From positions 34,257 to 98,256 of the forward strand of contig NZ_MWVJ01000025.1 in assembly GCF_002087335.1 (NCBI RefSeq): 64,000 bases of DNA, read 5' to 3'. Under the pieces are notes generated by a model, which saw only the letters and a program-made list of their open reading frames with translations, was not told the origin of the DNA and did not search any database. The DNA comes from Pseudophaeobacter leonis. Its GTDB lineage: Bacteria; Pseudomonadota; Alphaproteobacteria; Rhodobacterales; Rhodobacteraceae. Positions 28,724 through 37,576 of this stretch are shown piece by piece. The translations under genes and the position numbers were made by a program. Numbering within the stretch: the stretch's first letter is position 1; every line of letters starts with the position of its first letter.

Positions 28724-28748
28724 CACTCAAGCGACATTTTTGTAACAG
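28721..28748 (-). promoter_or_regulatory. Pho-box-like PhoB site upstream of pit
   Basis: Three direct repeats (TGACA, CGACA, TAACA) with exact 11-bp spacing. On the minus strand this reads CTGTTAC-N4-ATGTCGC-N4-GTGTCAC, close to the Pho box CTGTCAT-N4-CTGTCAT. It is about 70 bp upstream of the pit start, in inverted orientation. Confidence 0.5.
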
Positions 28749-28816
28749 CCCAGCTTGTCTCTTCAGACATGCTCCCTTAGTGCGTCCTCAAACTTCCTGC
28801 CAGAGGGACACCTATC

Positions 28817-30301
28817 GTGAGCACCCCCCCAAACGACGCCAACCACCGCGAAACGCTTGACCGAGATCTGCACCGGTTTTCGCACCTCGAATCCGCGACC
28901 CAGTATGTCGCCCGCCCGATGGTCGCCCCCGGGATCGCGCTGATATTCATGGTCATGGCAGGTCTCGCGGCCGCTATGATCTTTGGCGGCAGCCAGACCA
29001 ATATGATTGTGGTCGCCGCTGCGGTCTTTGGCGCCTATATGGCGATCAATATCGGCGCCAATGATGTGGCAAACAACATGGGGCCAGCCGTGGGCGCCAA
29101 TGCTCTCACCATGGGCGGCGCCATCGTCATCGCGGCAGTTTTTGAGAGCGCAGGCGCTCTGCTGGCCGGGGGCGATGTTGTGTCCACGATCGCCAAGGGC
29201 ATTATTGCCCCGCAGGTGGTGGCCACATCAGAAGTCTTCATCTGGGCCATGATGGCCGCGCTGATCTCTTCGGCGCTTTGGGTCAACCTTGCCACCTGGG
29301 TCGGAGCACCGGTCTCGACCACCCATTCGGTTGTTGGGGGTGTTATGGGGGCTGGTATTGCCGCTGCCGGCTTTGCTGCCGTCAACTGGGCCACCATGAG
29401 CAAGATCGCCGCCAGCTGGGTGATCTCGCCGGTTTTGGGCGGCGTCGTCGCCGCGCTGTTCCTGGCCCTGATCAAAGCAAAGATCATCTACCAGGAAGAC
29501 AAAATCGCCGCCGCCCGCCGTTGGGTGCCGGTCCTGGTCGGCATCATGGCAGGCGCCTTTGCCGCCTATCTGGCCCTCAAAGGTCTGAAGCGTATCATCA
29601 AGATTGACCTGCAGACCGCGCTTTTGATTGGCGCCATGATTGGCGCGCTGGCCTATGTCATCACCGCACCGCTGATACGACGCCAATCTGAGGGCATGGA
29701 AAACCGCAACAAATCCCTGAAGGTGCTGTTCCGTATTCCGCTGGTGATTTCCGCCGCCCTGCTGTCCTTTGCCCATGGCGCCAATGATGTGGCCAATGCG
29801 GTTGGGCCTCTTGCCGCCATCGTACATGCCTCTGAGTTTGGCGATTTTGCCTCCAAGGTGGCCATCCCGACCTGGGTCATGGTGATCGGTGCCTTTGGCA
29901 TCTCGTTTGGTCTGTTCCTGTTTGGGCCAAAGCTGATCCGCATGGTTGGCAGCCAGATCACCAAGCTGAACCCGATGCGCGCCTATTGTGTTTCGCTCTC
30001 GGCTGCGATTACCGTCATTGTCGCCAGCTGGCTGGGCCTGCCTGTCTCTTCGACCCATATCGCAGTGGGGGCAGTCTTTGGCGTTGGATTTTTCCGCGAA
30101 TGGCATCACGAACGCCAGCTGCTTAAATCTGCCGTCAACCGCCCTGCGGAACTGCGCATTGCGCCCGAAGAGCGCCGCCGCCGCAAGCTGGTGCGCCGCA
30201 GCCATTTCATGACCATTGCCGCAGCCTGGGTGATTACTGTGCCCGCCGCAGCACTGCTGTCCGGCTGCATCTATCTGCTGCTGGCCACCTTCACCCACTA
30301 A
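28817..30301 (+). CDS. pit: PiT-family inorganic phosphate transporter
   Basis: A 494-residue integral membrane protein with 10-12 hydrophobic segments in two homologous halves. The PiT signature GANDVANN/GANDVANAVGP appears once per half, and each half has an SSTH/STTHSVVGG motif. It imports metal-phosphate with protons. The start is a GTG at 28817 preceded by AGAGGGA; a hydrophilic N-terminal leader of ~35 residues precedes the first segment. A Pho-box-like site lies upstream. Its terminator overlaps the 3' end of the convergent panE gene. Confidence 0.92.
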   Translation: MSTPPNDANHRETLDRDLHRFSHLESATQYVARPMVAPGIALIFMVMAGLAAAMIFGGSQTNMIVVAAAVFGAYMAINIGANDVANNMGPAVGANALTMGGAIVIAAVFESAGALLAGGDVVSTIAKGIIAPQVVATSEVFIWAMMAALISSALWVNLATWVGAPVSTTHSVVGGVMGAGIAAAGFAAVNWATMSKIAASWVISPVLGGVVAALFLALIKAKIIYQEDKIAAARRWVPVLVGIMAGAFAAYLALKGLKRIIKIDLQTALLIGAMIGALAYVITAPLIRRQSEGMENRNKSLKVLFRIPLVISAALLSFAHGANDVANAVGPLAAIVHASEFGDFASKVAIPTWVMVIGAFGISFGLFLFGPKLIRMVGSQITKLNPMRAYCVSLSAAITVIVASWLGLPVSSTHIAVGAVFGVGFFREWHHERQLLKSAVNRPAELRIAPEERRRRKLVRRSHFMTIAAAWVITVPAAALLSGCIYLLLATFTH

Positions 30302-30321
30302 GGCGCGACAGCAGAAAACTG

Positions 30322-31397
30322 CTAGATCTGGCCGGGCTGCATCTTTGGCAGCCCGGCCTTTTTCATCTCGGCCTGCCGGATCAGTTGCATCACCACGTCA
30401 CAGATCGGTGTGGCGACACCATGCGCCTGCCCCAGGCGTTGAATTTCGCCCTGCAGCGCATCCACCTCGGTTATCCGCCCCTGTATCAGATCCTGCGCCA
30501 TTGAGCTGCGCGCAGAGGGGTCAATTGTCAGCATCTGGGCCGCGATGCGGCTAAACGCCCAGGTCGGCAGGCGCAGAATATACGGGCTCATCCAAACCGG
30601 GAGTGGTGTGGTTGAGACCGGCCGCAGCCCTGCCGCCTGCATGACCCGGATCGCTTCGGCCATCTGGTCAGCCATCAGACGCCGCCACTGGCGGTTTTGC
30701 AGCTGCGTCATCAGGGCACCCCAGACAGCGCGTTCAGAGCATTATTTAGATTGATCAACAGCTTGCCCCATTGCACCCCAGAAATATCAGCGCTTTCCAC
30801 CACCGCAAGGCCCGGCACCGACAGGCGGCGCCCCCAATGTCCTGGCCCTGCGGCAATCACGATGTTCCCTGAAGAGGCCCGGTGAAATACAGGCTGAGCA
30901 ACAGCAGGGCTTTGATCCCCGGAAGGACTGCTTTCTTGACCTTCCATCTGTTTTGACAGCGGCGCAGGCATCTCAGGCGTCACCACATTAAAAGGCACCA
31001 TTGCCGCACGCACATCCCGCCCCGGCAACATCTGCTGCAGCAAGGTGGCATTGCCCATGCCATTTTGAAAGCTGAACACCGGCGAGTAGGGCGGGGCATG
31101 CAAGGCAATCTGCTGCCCCATCGCCGCAGTGGCGCTTGTTTTCACCGCGACAATCACCAAATCTGCACCCGCAAGCACGCTGGGGTCTTCGCTGCACTGC
31201 ACATGCCCCGCGCTCACCGCTTTTTTCAGACCGGAAAAATCAGTCACCGCCAGGCCCGCCTGCGCGATGGGGTCCAACACCCGCCTGCGCCCCAGCAAGG
31301 TCACAGGGTAGCCCGCAGCAGCCCAGAGCCCACCACAGAAGCATCCGATCAGCCCGGCGCCGGCAATCACGATATGTGGTGGCTTGACCCCGCTCAT
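30322..31397 (-). pseudogene. 2-Dehydropantoate 2-reductase-like protein, interrupted by one frameshift
   Basis: The N-terminal part (31397 to 30711) has the Rossmann motif IVIAGAGLIGCFCGG and the conserved VAVKTSAT and SFQNGMGN. The C-terminal part (30711 to 30322) holds the ketopantoate-reductase helical domain (SSMAQDLIQGRITEVDALQGEI). The halves meet at a TGATG, where GGG (30714-30716) should be GGGG on the plus strand. The family (ApbA/PanE) makes pantoate with NADPH for coenzyme A, but related reductases exist. The start ATG overlaps the stop of the upstream cysteine hydrolase, so the two are translationally coupled. Confidence 0.8.
30330..30363 (+). terminator. Rho-independent terminator for pit
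   Basis: An 11-bp perfect stem (ggccgggctgc / gcagcccggcc) with a 7-nt loop and a ttttt tail, 29 bp past the pit stop. It lies inside the last codons of the convergent panE-like gene. Confidence 0.85.
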
Positions 31398-31998
31398 GCT
31401 GGCACAGTAAGCCGCTCCAGCACCTGTGCTGTTGGCAAACCCGTCCCAAACCCCGCCTGCAGCGCCGAAAGCGCACCTCCAGCACCACCTCGGCGTCGAG
31501 ATCACCGCCCTTGCGGGCCGGCAGGGCAAAAGCAATCAGCGCATCCTCGACCACCTCAATCTGAAACCCGAGGTTGGCGGCCGACCGCGCGGTCGAGTTA
31601 ACGCAAAATGCTGCGACACCGCCCACGATCACCAGCTTGCTGATGCCCCGCGCCCGCAGCGCCTCTGCCAGACCGGTGCCGACAAATCCAGAAGAACCCG
31701 TCTTCCAGAACACAGGCTCGCTGCTTAAAGGCTGCGCGCAGGGCATGGGCTGACCCGAGGCCAGATCGCGGCGAAACTTGCTTTGGGGACGTGGGTCATC
31801 ATGCATCACATGCACAACCGGAAGGTCAGCGGCGCGAAAGCCGGCCAGCAATTGCGCGATGTTTTGCTCAACGCTCGGGTTGGCACGCGGGTTGGCGCGC
31901 GGCAGGCCAGCTGCCGTAGCATTTGCCATCTCCATCTGCATATCAACGACCAAAAGGGCCCAGCTCTGCCCCATCTGCTGATCCCGGTGCCGTTCCAT
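31394..31998 (-). CDS. Isochorismatase-like cysteine hydrolase, frameshifted near its 3' end
   Basis: An amidohydrolase of the isochorismatase superfamily. The catalytic triad is Asp in LLVVDMQ, Lys in FWKTGSSGF and Cys in VVGGVAAFCVNSTARSA. The literal frame stays open to 31240 with an unnatural Arg/Cys-rich tail. One base lost near 31474 explains this: in the other frame the protein ends ALSALQAGFGTGLPTAQVLE..., with a stop at 31394-31396 that overlaps the next gene's ATG. The N-terminal region has a PRANPRANP repeat from a 12-bp tandem unit. The substrate is unknown. Confidence 0.82.
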
Positions 31999-32046
31999 GA
32001 TAAAACCCCCGCGCTAGTTGAATAACGCGAGGGTTGCAGAAGTTTT

Positions 32047-32094
32047 TCAAATTGGCCAGTCCTCAAATTGGCCAGTCCCAGGGTCGGCCAGTCC
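32047..32094. repeat. Tandem repeat, 16 bp x 3
   Basis: Units close to tcaaattggccagtcc in the spacer between argF and the hydrolase gene. Confidence 0.85.
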
Positions 32095-32127
32095 CAAGAG
32101 CGGCCTTACGCCATGAACTGAGGTATC

Positions 32128-33054
32128 TCAGACGCCAAGGCACCAGCGCATGATGGCTTTTTGCGCATGCAGGCGGTTCTCGGGCTCGCCGAAGATCACC
32201 GATTGCGGCCCATCCATCACCGAAGAGGTCACCTCTTCTTGGCGGTGGGCCGGCAGGCAATGCATGAACAACGCATCCGGTTTGGCATGGGACATCAGCT
32301 CATCATTGACCTGATAGGGCCGCAGCATGTTGTGACGCCGCTCTTTCGAGGACTGGCTGTCATGCATGCTGACCCAGGTGTCCGCCACAATGAGATCGGC
32401 GCCCTCAACCGCCTTGAACGCGTCGCGCTCGATCACCACCTTTGAGCCCGCCTTACGCGCGAGGCCGACAAATTCCTCTTCCGGGTCCAGCTGCGCCGGG
32501 CCGGTAAAGGTGAGATCAAAGCCAAACTGCGCCGCCGCGTGCAAAAATGAGGCGCAGACGTTGTTGCCGTCGCCAGCCCAGACCACCTTTTTGCCCTTGA
32601 TCGAGCCGCGATGCTCTTCATAGGTCTGGATATCGGCCATGATCTGGCAGGGGTGCGCGCGGTCGGTGAGGCCATTGATCACCGGCACCGAGGCATATTC
32701 AGACATCTCTGTGAGCACCGCCTCATCAAAGGTCCGGATCATGATCAGATCCACATAGCGCGACATCACCCGCGCCGTGTCGGCGATGGTCTCGCCGTGC
32801 CCCAGCTGCATGTCTTTGCCCGAGAGCACCATGCTCTGGCCGCCCATCTGACGCACGCCGACATCAAAGGAGATGCGGGTCCGGGTTGAGGGTTTTTCAA
32901 AGATCAGGGCAACCATCTGGCCCGCCAGCGGCTGCTCATCGTCCGGCATCCCCTTGGGGCGGCCCTGACGGGCCTGTTTCATCGCCTTGGCCTGATCAAG
33001 GATGCCATGCAGGTCTTTTGAACTGGTGGTGTGAATATCAAGAAAGTGGTTCAT
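32128..33054 (-). CDS. argF: Ornithine carbamoyltransferase
   Basis: A 308-residue enzyme that joins carbamoyl phosphate and ornithine to citrulline. The carbamoyl phosphate loop is [14 protein letters not shown], with HPCQIMAD and the ornithine motif HCLPAHR downstream, and DTWVSMHDS in between. The length is normal. It lies 93 bp downstream of argD on the same strand, forming the argD-argF unit common in alphaproteobacteria. Its carbamoyl phosphate comes from CarAB; carB is at the end of this window. Confidence 0.95.
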   Translation of the reverse strand: MNHFLDIHTTSSKDLHGILDQAKAMKQARQGRPKGMPDDEQPLAGQMVALIFEKPSTRTRISFDVGVRQMGGQSMVLSGKDMQLGHGETIADTARVMSRYVDLIMIRTFDEAVLTEMSEYASVPVINGLTDRAHPCQIMADIQTYEEHRGSIKGKKVVWAGDGNNVCASFLHAAAQFGFDLTFTGPAQLDPEEEFVGLARKAGSKVVIERDAFKAVEGADLIVADTWVSMHDSQSSKERRHNMLRPYQVNDELMSHAKPDALFMHCLPAHRQEEVTSSVMDGPQSVIFGEPENRLHAQKAIMRWCLGV

Positions 33055-33118
33055 ATCTTATCGCTTTTCATTTCTGCCCCGGGGCAGAAGCCCCAACTGG
33101 GAAAATAGGTTTAAGGCC

Positions 33119-33150
33119 CTCAGTTTGGCGTTCTCAGTTTGGCGCTTTCA
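33119..33150. repeat. Tandem repeat, 14 bp x 2.3, shared with the cobQ leader
   Basis: Units ctcagtttggcgtt/ctcagtttggcgct span the argD stop region and the argD-argF spacer. They match the 14-bp unit at 8805-8846. Confidence 0.8.
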
Positions 33151-34323
33151 GGCGGTCTCAACTTGGGTGGCGGCCTTGTCCAGACGGGTAAAGGCCTCGG
33201 CAATCTCATCGTCGCTCAGCGTAAGACGCGGCAAAAGGCGGATAACATTGTCAGCGGCCGGCACGGTGATGACCTCGCTGTCATAGCCCGCCTGCACCAC
33301 GTCCATATTCACAGCCTTACATTTCAGCCCCAGCATAAGACCCGTGCCGCGCACCTCTTCAACCACCTCGGAATGCGCTGCGACCAATCCTTCGAGCTTT
33401 TGCCGCAACAGCCCCGCCTTGCGGTTTACATCCTCGAGAAAACCGGGCGCCATGACTGTTTCGACCACCGCACAGCCACCAGCACAGCCCAGCGGGTTGC
33501 CGCCATAGGTCGACCCATGGGTGCCCGCCGTCATGCCAGAGGCCGCCTCTTCGGTCGCCAGCACCGCCCCCAGTGGAAAGCCGCCGCCAATGCCCTTTGC
33601 CACCATCATGATGTCCGGGGTGATCCCGGCCCATTCATGGGCAAAAAACCTGCCGGTCCGGCCGACACCACATTGCACCTCATCAAGGATCAGCAAGATA
33701 CCCGCGTCATCGCAGATCTGGCGCAGCGCCTTCATTTCCGCATCCGGCACCGGGCGAATGCCGCCCTCGCCCTGTACCGGCTCAATCAGCACCGCGGCAG
33801 TTTGCGCGCTGATCGCATTGGTCAGCCCGTCCATGTCACCAAAGGTCAGATGTACAAAGCCCGGCAACAGCGGCCCAAAGCCCTTGACCATCTTCTCGGT
33901 GCCCGCAGCCGCAATCCCGGCGGATGAGCGGCCATGGAATGAGCCATCAAAGGTGATGATCTCCACCCGCTCGGGCTGGTTTTTTTCATAAAAATACTTG
34001 CGCGCCATCTTGACCGCCAGCTCGCAGGCCTCGGTGCCCGAGTTGGTGAAAAACACCGTGTCGGCAAAGCTATGTTCAACCAGAAGATCCGCCAGTTTTT
34101 CCTGCTGCGGGATTTTGTAGAGGTTGGAGACATGCCAGAGGCTCTGCGCCGGGGTTGTCAGCACCTCAACCAGTTTCGGGTTGGCATGGCCCAGCGCATT
34201 GACCGCAATGCCCGAGCCAAGATCAAGAAATCGGCGTCCGTCCGCCTCAAACAGCCAGGAACCTTCGCCTTTTACGAACTCCAGCGGAGCACGATTATAG
34301 GTGGGCAATACGGACGCGATCAT
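33148..34323 (-). CDS. argD: Acetylornithine aminotransferase
   Basis: A 391-residue class III aminotransferase. The motifs are FTNSGTEACELAVKMAR (PLP phosphate), LILDEVQCGVGRTG and the PLP Lys in VAKGIGGGFPLGA, with GSTYGGNPLGCA. It converts N-acetylglutamate semialdehyde to N-acetylornithine and may also serve in lysine synthesis. ATG 34323 is chosen over 34332 because AAGGA lies 8 bp before it. First gene of argD-argF. Confidence 0.93.
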   Translation of the reverse strand: MIASVLPTYNRAPLEFVKGEGSWLFEADGRRFLDLGSGIAVNALGHANPKLVEVLTTPAQSLWHVSNLYKIPQQEKLADLLVEHSFADTVFFTNSGTEACELAVKMARKYFYEKNQPERVEIITFDGSFHGRSSAGIAAAGTEKMVKGFGPLLPGFVHLTFGDMDGLTNAISAQTAAVLIEPVQGEGGIRPVPDAEMKALRQICDDAGILLILDEVQCGVGRTGRFFAHEWAGITPDIMMVAKGIGGGFPLGAVLATEEAASGMTAGTHGSTYGGNPLGCAGGCAVVETVMAPGFLEDVNRKAGLLRQKLEGLVAAHSEVVEEVRGTGLMLGLKCKAVNMDVVQAGYDSEVITVPAADNVIRLLPRLTLSDDEIAEAFTRLDKAATQVETA

Positions 34324-34745
34324 CAGGATCATCCTTTTTCACAAGTTGAGGCCAAAGCAGTGCATGAGCCAGGCCAAAGGGTCAATAATGAGAGAGTGGT
34401 TTTGTGCCACTGGGCTAAAAAACGCAGCAGGCAACAGATCGAAGTGCCGAATTACGCCAAACGGCGTCGGCGTCGAAGCAAAAGGGTATGCGTGGCTTTG
34501 ATCATAACTTGGTTCCATAACGGAGCTTTTGCGGGAAAGAAAGCCCTTTCGAAACCACAACCGGACATTTTGCCAGTACAACTCACCAGTACAAATCACC
34601 AGTACAACTCACCAGTACAACTCACCAGTGCAAAGCCCGTTGATGCCCCCAGTCCCCCCAGCCTCCCCCAGTCCGCCAGTGCCCGAAATCGAGCGCGATA
34701 CAAAAGGCCTTGCAAAGGCGCGGCAACCAGCGCACCCCTTGCCAC
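34324..34745. other. 422-bp divergent spacer (argD / DMT transporter)
   Basis: It should contain the argD promoter. It is less GC-rich than its surroundings and holds a 13-bp tandem array (34573-34633). No ArgR-type box was recognised and no gene is supported. Confidence 0.55.
34573..34633. repeat. Tandem repeat, 13 bp x 4.7
   Basis: Nearly perfect ccagtacaactca units. The 13-bp period rules out coding across the array. Confidence 0.92.
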
Positions 34746-35717
34746 ATGCATAGCGCGACACCCCAAAACCCGGCTCTGGCGGCCACACTGATCACCCTCG
34801 CTTCGGTTTTTATCGCGGCGACCACCCTGCTGGCCAAGGCCCTGGGCACAGAGACGCTCGGCCCGGCGCTGCATCCGATGCAGATCAGTCATGGCCGCTT
34901 TCTCTTTGCTTTTATGGCGATCTCGGCCGCAGTTGTGAGCTTGCGGTTCAGGTTGCAGCGCCCGTTGTGGCGGCTTCATATTGGGCGCACCAGCTGCGGC
35001 TGGCTGGGCATTACGCTGATGTTTGCCTCGGTGGCCCATATTCCGCTGGCCGACGCCACCGCGATCGCCTTTTTGAACCCGGTCTTTGCCATGGCGCTGG
35101 CGATCCCGCTGCTGGGTGAGCGTGTCGGCCGGTGGCGCTGGAGTGCGGCCGGGATCGCTCTGCTTGGTGCCATGGTCCTGTTGCGTCCAACACCCGCGAG
35201 CTTTCAGCCCGCGGCTCTTTTGGCGCTCAGTGCGGCGGCAGTGATGGGATTGGAGCTGATCTTTATCAAAAAGCTCGCAGGCCGCGAGCGGCCGCTGCAG
35301 GTTTTATGGTTCAACAATGCGCTGGGAATGGCCATTGCCAGCCTGGCCTTGCTGCCTGTCTGGCAAAGCCCGAATTTTGAGCAATGGTGCGCGCTTGCGG
35401 CCCTGGGCGTGCTGATGGCCTGCGCACAGGCTTGTTTTGTCAACGGTATGGCGCGGGCTGATGCGTCTTTTGTCGCCCCTTTCAGCTATGCCACGCTGAT
35501 ATTTGCCACGCTCTATGACTTTCTTGGCTTTGGCGTGACCCCCGATCTGGTGACCCTGACCGGGGCTGGCATTATCCTCTCAGGCGCCGCAGTGCTGGCC
35601 TGGCGCGAGGGCCGCCAAAAACCTGTGCTGCCTACGGATCCCGTGCCTGTTGACCCAGAGCCCGTTGACCCAGAGCCCGTTGACCCAGGGCCTGTGCACC
35701 CAAGGCCTATGCCTTGA
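34746..35717 (+). CDS. DMT-superfamily (EamA) transporter
   Basis: A 323-residue inner-membrane protein with two EamA domains and about ten hydrophobic segments (for example ATLITLASVFIAATTLLAKAL and the VAHIPLADATAIAFLNPVFAMALA EamA core). It probably exports a small metabolite. The C-terminus carries a PVDPE repeat made by a 15-bp tandem array, and its last codons overlap the 3' end of the convergent ABC-2 permease by 11 bp. An ATG at 34710 is an alternative start. Confidence 0.85.
   Translation: MHSATPQNPALAATLITLASVFIAATTLLAKALGTETLGPALHPMQISHGRFLFAFMAISAAVVSLRFRLQRPLWRLHIGRTSCGWLGITLMFASVAHIPLADATAIAFLNPVFAMALAIPLLGERVGRWRWSAAGIALLGAMVLLRPTPASFQPAALLALSAAAVMGLELIFIKKLAGRERPLQVLWFNNALGMAIASLALLPVWQSPNFEQWCALAALGVLMACAQACFVNGMARADASFVAPFSYATLIFATLYDFLGFGVTPDLVTLTGAGIILSGAAVLAWREGRQKPVLPTDPVPVDPEPVDPEPVDPGPVHPRPMP
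35646..35705. repeat. Tandem repeat, 15 bp x 4, coding
   Basis: Units cccgttgacccagag encode PVDPE repeats at the C-terminus of the EamA transporter. Confidence 0.9.
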
Positions 35718-36549
35718 GCCGATAGCCGCTGCGCAGCATGGACCAGGCCAGCAGACAGATGCCAAAGCTGGCAGCAGAGCAGATCAACATGCCTGTCAGT
35801 GGCGCGCCGTCTGAGGTGCCAATCATGCCATAGCGCAGCCCGTCAATCAGATAAAACACCGGGTTGAACTGCGACAGCATACGCAGAACCGGCGGCAGTG
35901 CCTCAACCGAATAAAAGGTGCCGGACAAAAAGGCCAAAGGAGTCACAATAAAATTGGTGATCGCCGCCATCTGGTCGAATTTCTCGGCAAAGACACCCGC
36001 GACGATGCCCAGCCCGCCCAGGAACAACGCCCCCTGCACCACAAACCCCAACGCGACCAGCGGATGCGCCGGAATAATCTGCAAGAACAGCGCCAGCCCC
36101 AGACTGATGCCAAGGGCCACCACCGTGCCCCGCACCACAGCGCCTGCAAGATAGCCCAGCAGGATCTCCAGGCCAGACAAGGGCGGCATCAGGGTGTCGA
36201 CAATATTGCCCTGCACCTTGGATATCCCGATCGAGGACGAGGTATTGGCAAAGGCATTCTGGATCACCGCCATCATCATGATGCCCGGCGCCAGAAAATG
36301 CAAAAACGGAACCCCCATGACATCGCCGCGCTTTGGGCCAATGGCGAGATTGAAAATCATCAAAAACAACGCCGCCGTCACCAGGGGCGCCAACAATGTC
36401 TGGGTCCAGACCACCCAGAACCGGGTGATTTCACGCCCTGCCAATGTTTGCAGCCCCAACCAATTCACCCGGCCAAACCGGCGCTCGCCAAGGGCTATCT
36501 GGTAGCCTGCCTGAGGGTCTAGAGGGCGATTTGACTGATGTTCTGGCAT
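35707..36549 (-). CDS. ABC-2 type transporter permease
   Basis: A 280-residue permease with six hydrophobic segments and the ABC-2 signature region (KVQGNIVDTLMPPLSGLEILLGYLAGAVVRG). It matches the YadH/drug-export branch; the ATPase partner is not adjacent. The N-terminus is set at ATG 36549 (MPEHQSNRP) because the frame extends back through the gcrA promoter region to 36744. KpsM, the capsule permease, is a relative, but the sequence lacks convincing KpsM features and the gene is 5 kb from the capsule genes, on the other strand. Confidence 0.82.
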   Translation of the reverse strand: MPEHQSNRPLDPQAGYQIALGERRFGRVNWLGLQTLAGREITRFWVVWTQTLLAPLVTAALFLMIFNLAIGPKRGDVMGVPFLHFLAPGIMMMAVIQNAFANTSSSIGISKVQGNIVDTLMPPLSGLEILLGYLAGAVVRGTVVALGISLGLALFLQIIPAHPLVALGFVVQGALFLGGLGIVAGVFAEKFDQMAAITNFIVTPLAFLSGTFYSVEALPPVLRMLSQFNPVFYLIDGLRYGMIGTSDGAPLTGMLICSAASFGICLLAWSMLRSGYRLKA

Positions 36550-36611
36550 GGTTTCACCGCAATTGTTGTGTTTTCCCTGCATAGCGGCTGGGTTCTGAGG
36601 CGCAAGATGCC

Positions 36612-36639
36612 TTGTAACTCGCTCGCCAGTGATTAAGAT
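36612..36639 (+). promoter_or_regulatory. Candidate gcrA promoter with nearby GANTC site
   Basis: TTGTAA - 16 bp - TAAGAT, about 70 bp before the gcrA ATG. A GATTC, that is a GANTC site for CcrM methylation, lies at 36674-36678 between promoter and gene. Confidence 0.35.
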
Positions 36640-36709
36640 AGGCACGGAATACGGAACACGATGGCGGCCGCAGGATTCTGGGGCCGCTATTAGCTTGGAA
36701 AGGCAACAG

Positions 36710-37300
36710 ATGTCCTGGACAGACGATCGCGTCGAATTGCTCAAGAAGATGTGGGGCGAAGGTCAGTCGGCCAGCCAGATCGCCAAAGAACTGGGCGGGG
36801 TGACCCGCAATGCTGTGATTGGCAAGGTGCATCGCCTCGGCCTCTCCAATCGCACGACGACAGGTGCCAAGGCAGCCGCCGAGCCAAAGGAAAAGCCCGC
36901 AGCAGCCGCTAAACCTGCACCAAAGCCCAAACCGCAGCCCAAGACCGGGCCTGCGCGCCCGGTCACGCCGCCCCCTGCCGCCGCGACAGGCTCAGAGGCA
37001 CGCCCTCTGGTGCCGATCCGCAAGCAGATCATCCCGGCAGGCCAGCCGCTGCCGCCGCAGCCCTCGGCCAACGAGATCAGCCCCGAGGCCCTCGCCAAGG
37101 TCAACGAGATCGAAAAGAAAGCAAAGCGGCTTTCTCTGATGGAATTGACCGAGCGGACCTGCAAATGGCCCGTGGGTGATCCTGCCACCGAGGATTTCTG
37201 GTTTTGTGGCTTGCCTGTGCAGCAGGGCAAACCCTATTGCGAAGCCCATGTGGGCGTTGCATTCCAACCCATGAGCGCGCGCCGCGACCGCAAACGCTAG
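36710..37300 (+). CDS. gcrA: Cell-cycle regulator GcrA
   Basis: A 196-residue protein starting SWTDDRVELLKKMWGEGQSASQIAKELGGVTRNAVIGKVHRLGL, the conserved helix-turn-helix that recognises CcrM-methylated GANTC promoters with sigma70. A long Lys/Ala/Pro-rich linker (~50-110) follows, then the conserved RTCKWPVGDPATEDFWFCGLP segment with KPYCEAH, whose Cys/His set contacts RNA polymerase sigma2. The ATG at 36710 removes a 27-residue extension that reads through the promoter. A strong terminator follows. Confidence 0.95.
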   Translation: MSWTDDRVELLKKMWGEGQSASQIAKELGGVTRNAVIGKVHRLGLSNRTTTGAKAAAEPKEKPAAAAKPAPKPKPQPKTGPARPVTPPPAAATGSEARPLVPIRKQIIPAGQPLPPQPSANEISPEALAKVNEIEKKAKRLSLMELTERTCKWPVGDPATEDFWFCGLPVQQGKPYCEAHVGVAFQPMSARRDRKR

Positions 37301-37328
37301 CACGCCCCCGCATATTTCTTTTCAGAAC

Positions 37329-37366
37329 AAAGCCCCGCCCAATCATGGTGCGGGGCTTTTTCTTTT
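37329..37366 (+). terminator. Rho-independent terminator for gcrA
   Basis: An 8-bp stem (agccccgc / gcggggct) with an 11-nt loop and tttttcttttt tail, about 30 bp past the gcrA stop. Confidence 0.9.
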
Positions 37367-37576
37367 TGCGCCTTGGCCGCGTGCTGGGCGCTGGTCGGCT
37401 CTGGTGGACAGCGAACCACGCCGCCTCACCGGCTCAACAGGTCAACCGCGCAACAGGCCACTGCCTCGACTGGCCACCAGTGCTACAGGTACTGGGGCCA
37501 GTGAACTGGCCTGTATGAGGCTGCAGAGCAACGTCGTTCTGGGCAGAGCCGAGCCCCTGTTGAGATCAGATTGCTC

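Noticed and set aside
29228..30298. Antisense frame of 356 codons over pit
   Set aside because: It is His/Gly/Asp-rich shadow coding of a membrane protein gene, with no ribosome site.
35707..36549. KpsM partner for KpsT
   Set aside because: Sequence pattern fits the drug-type ABC-2 permease, and it is 5 kb away on the opposite strand.
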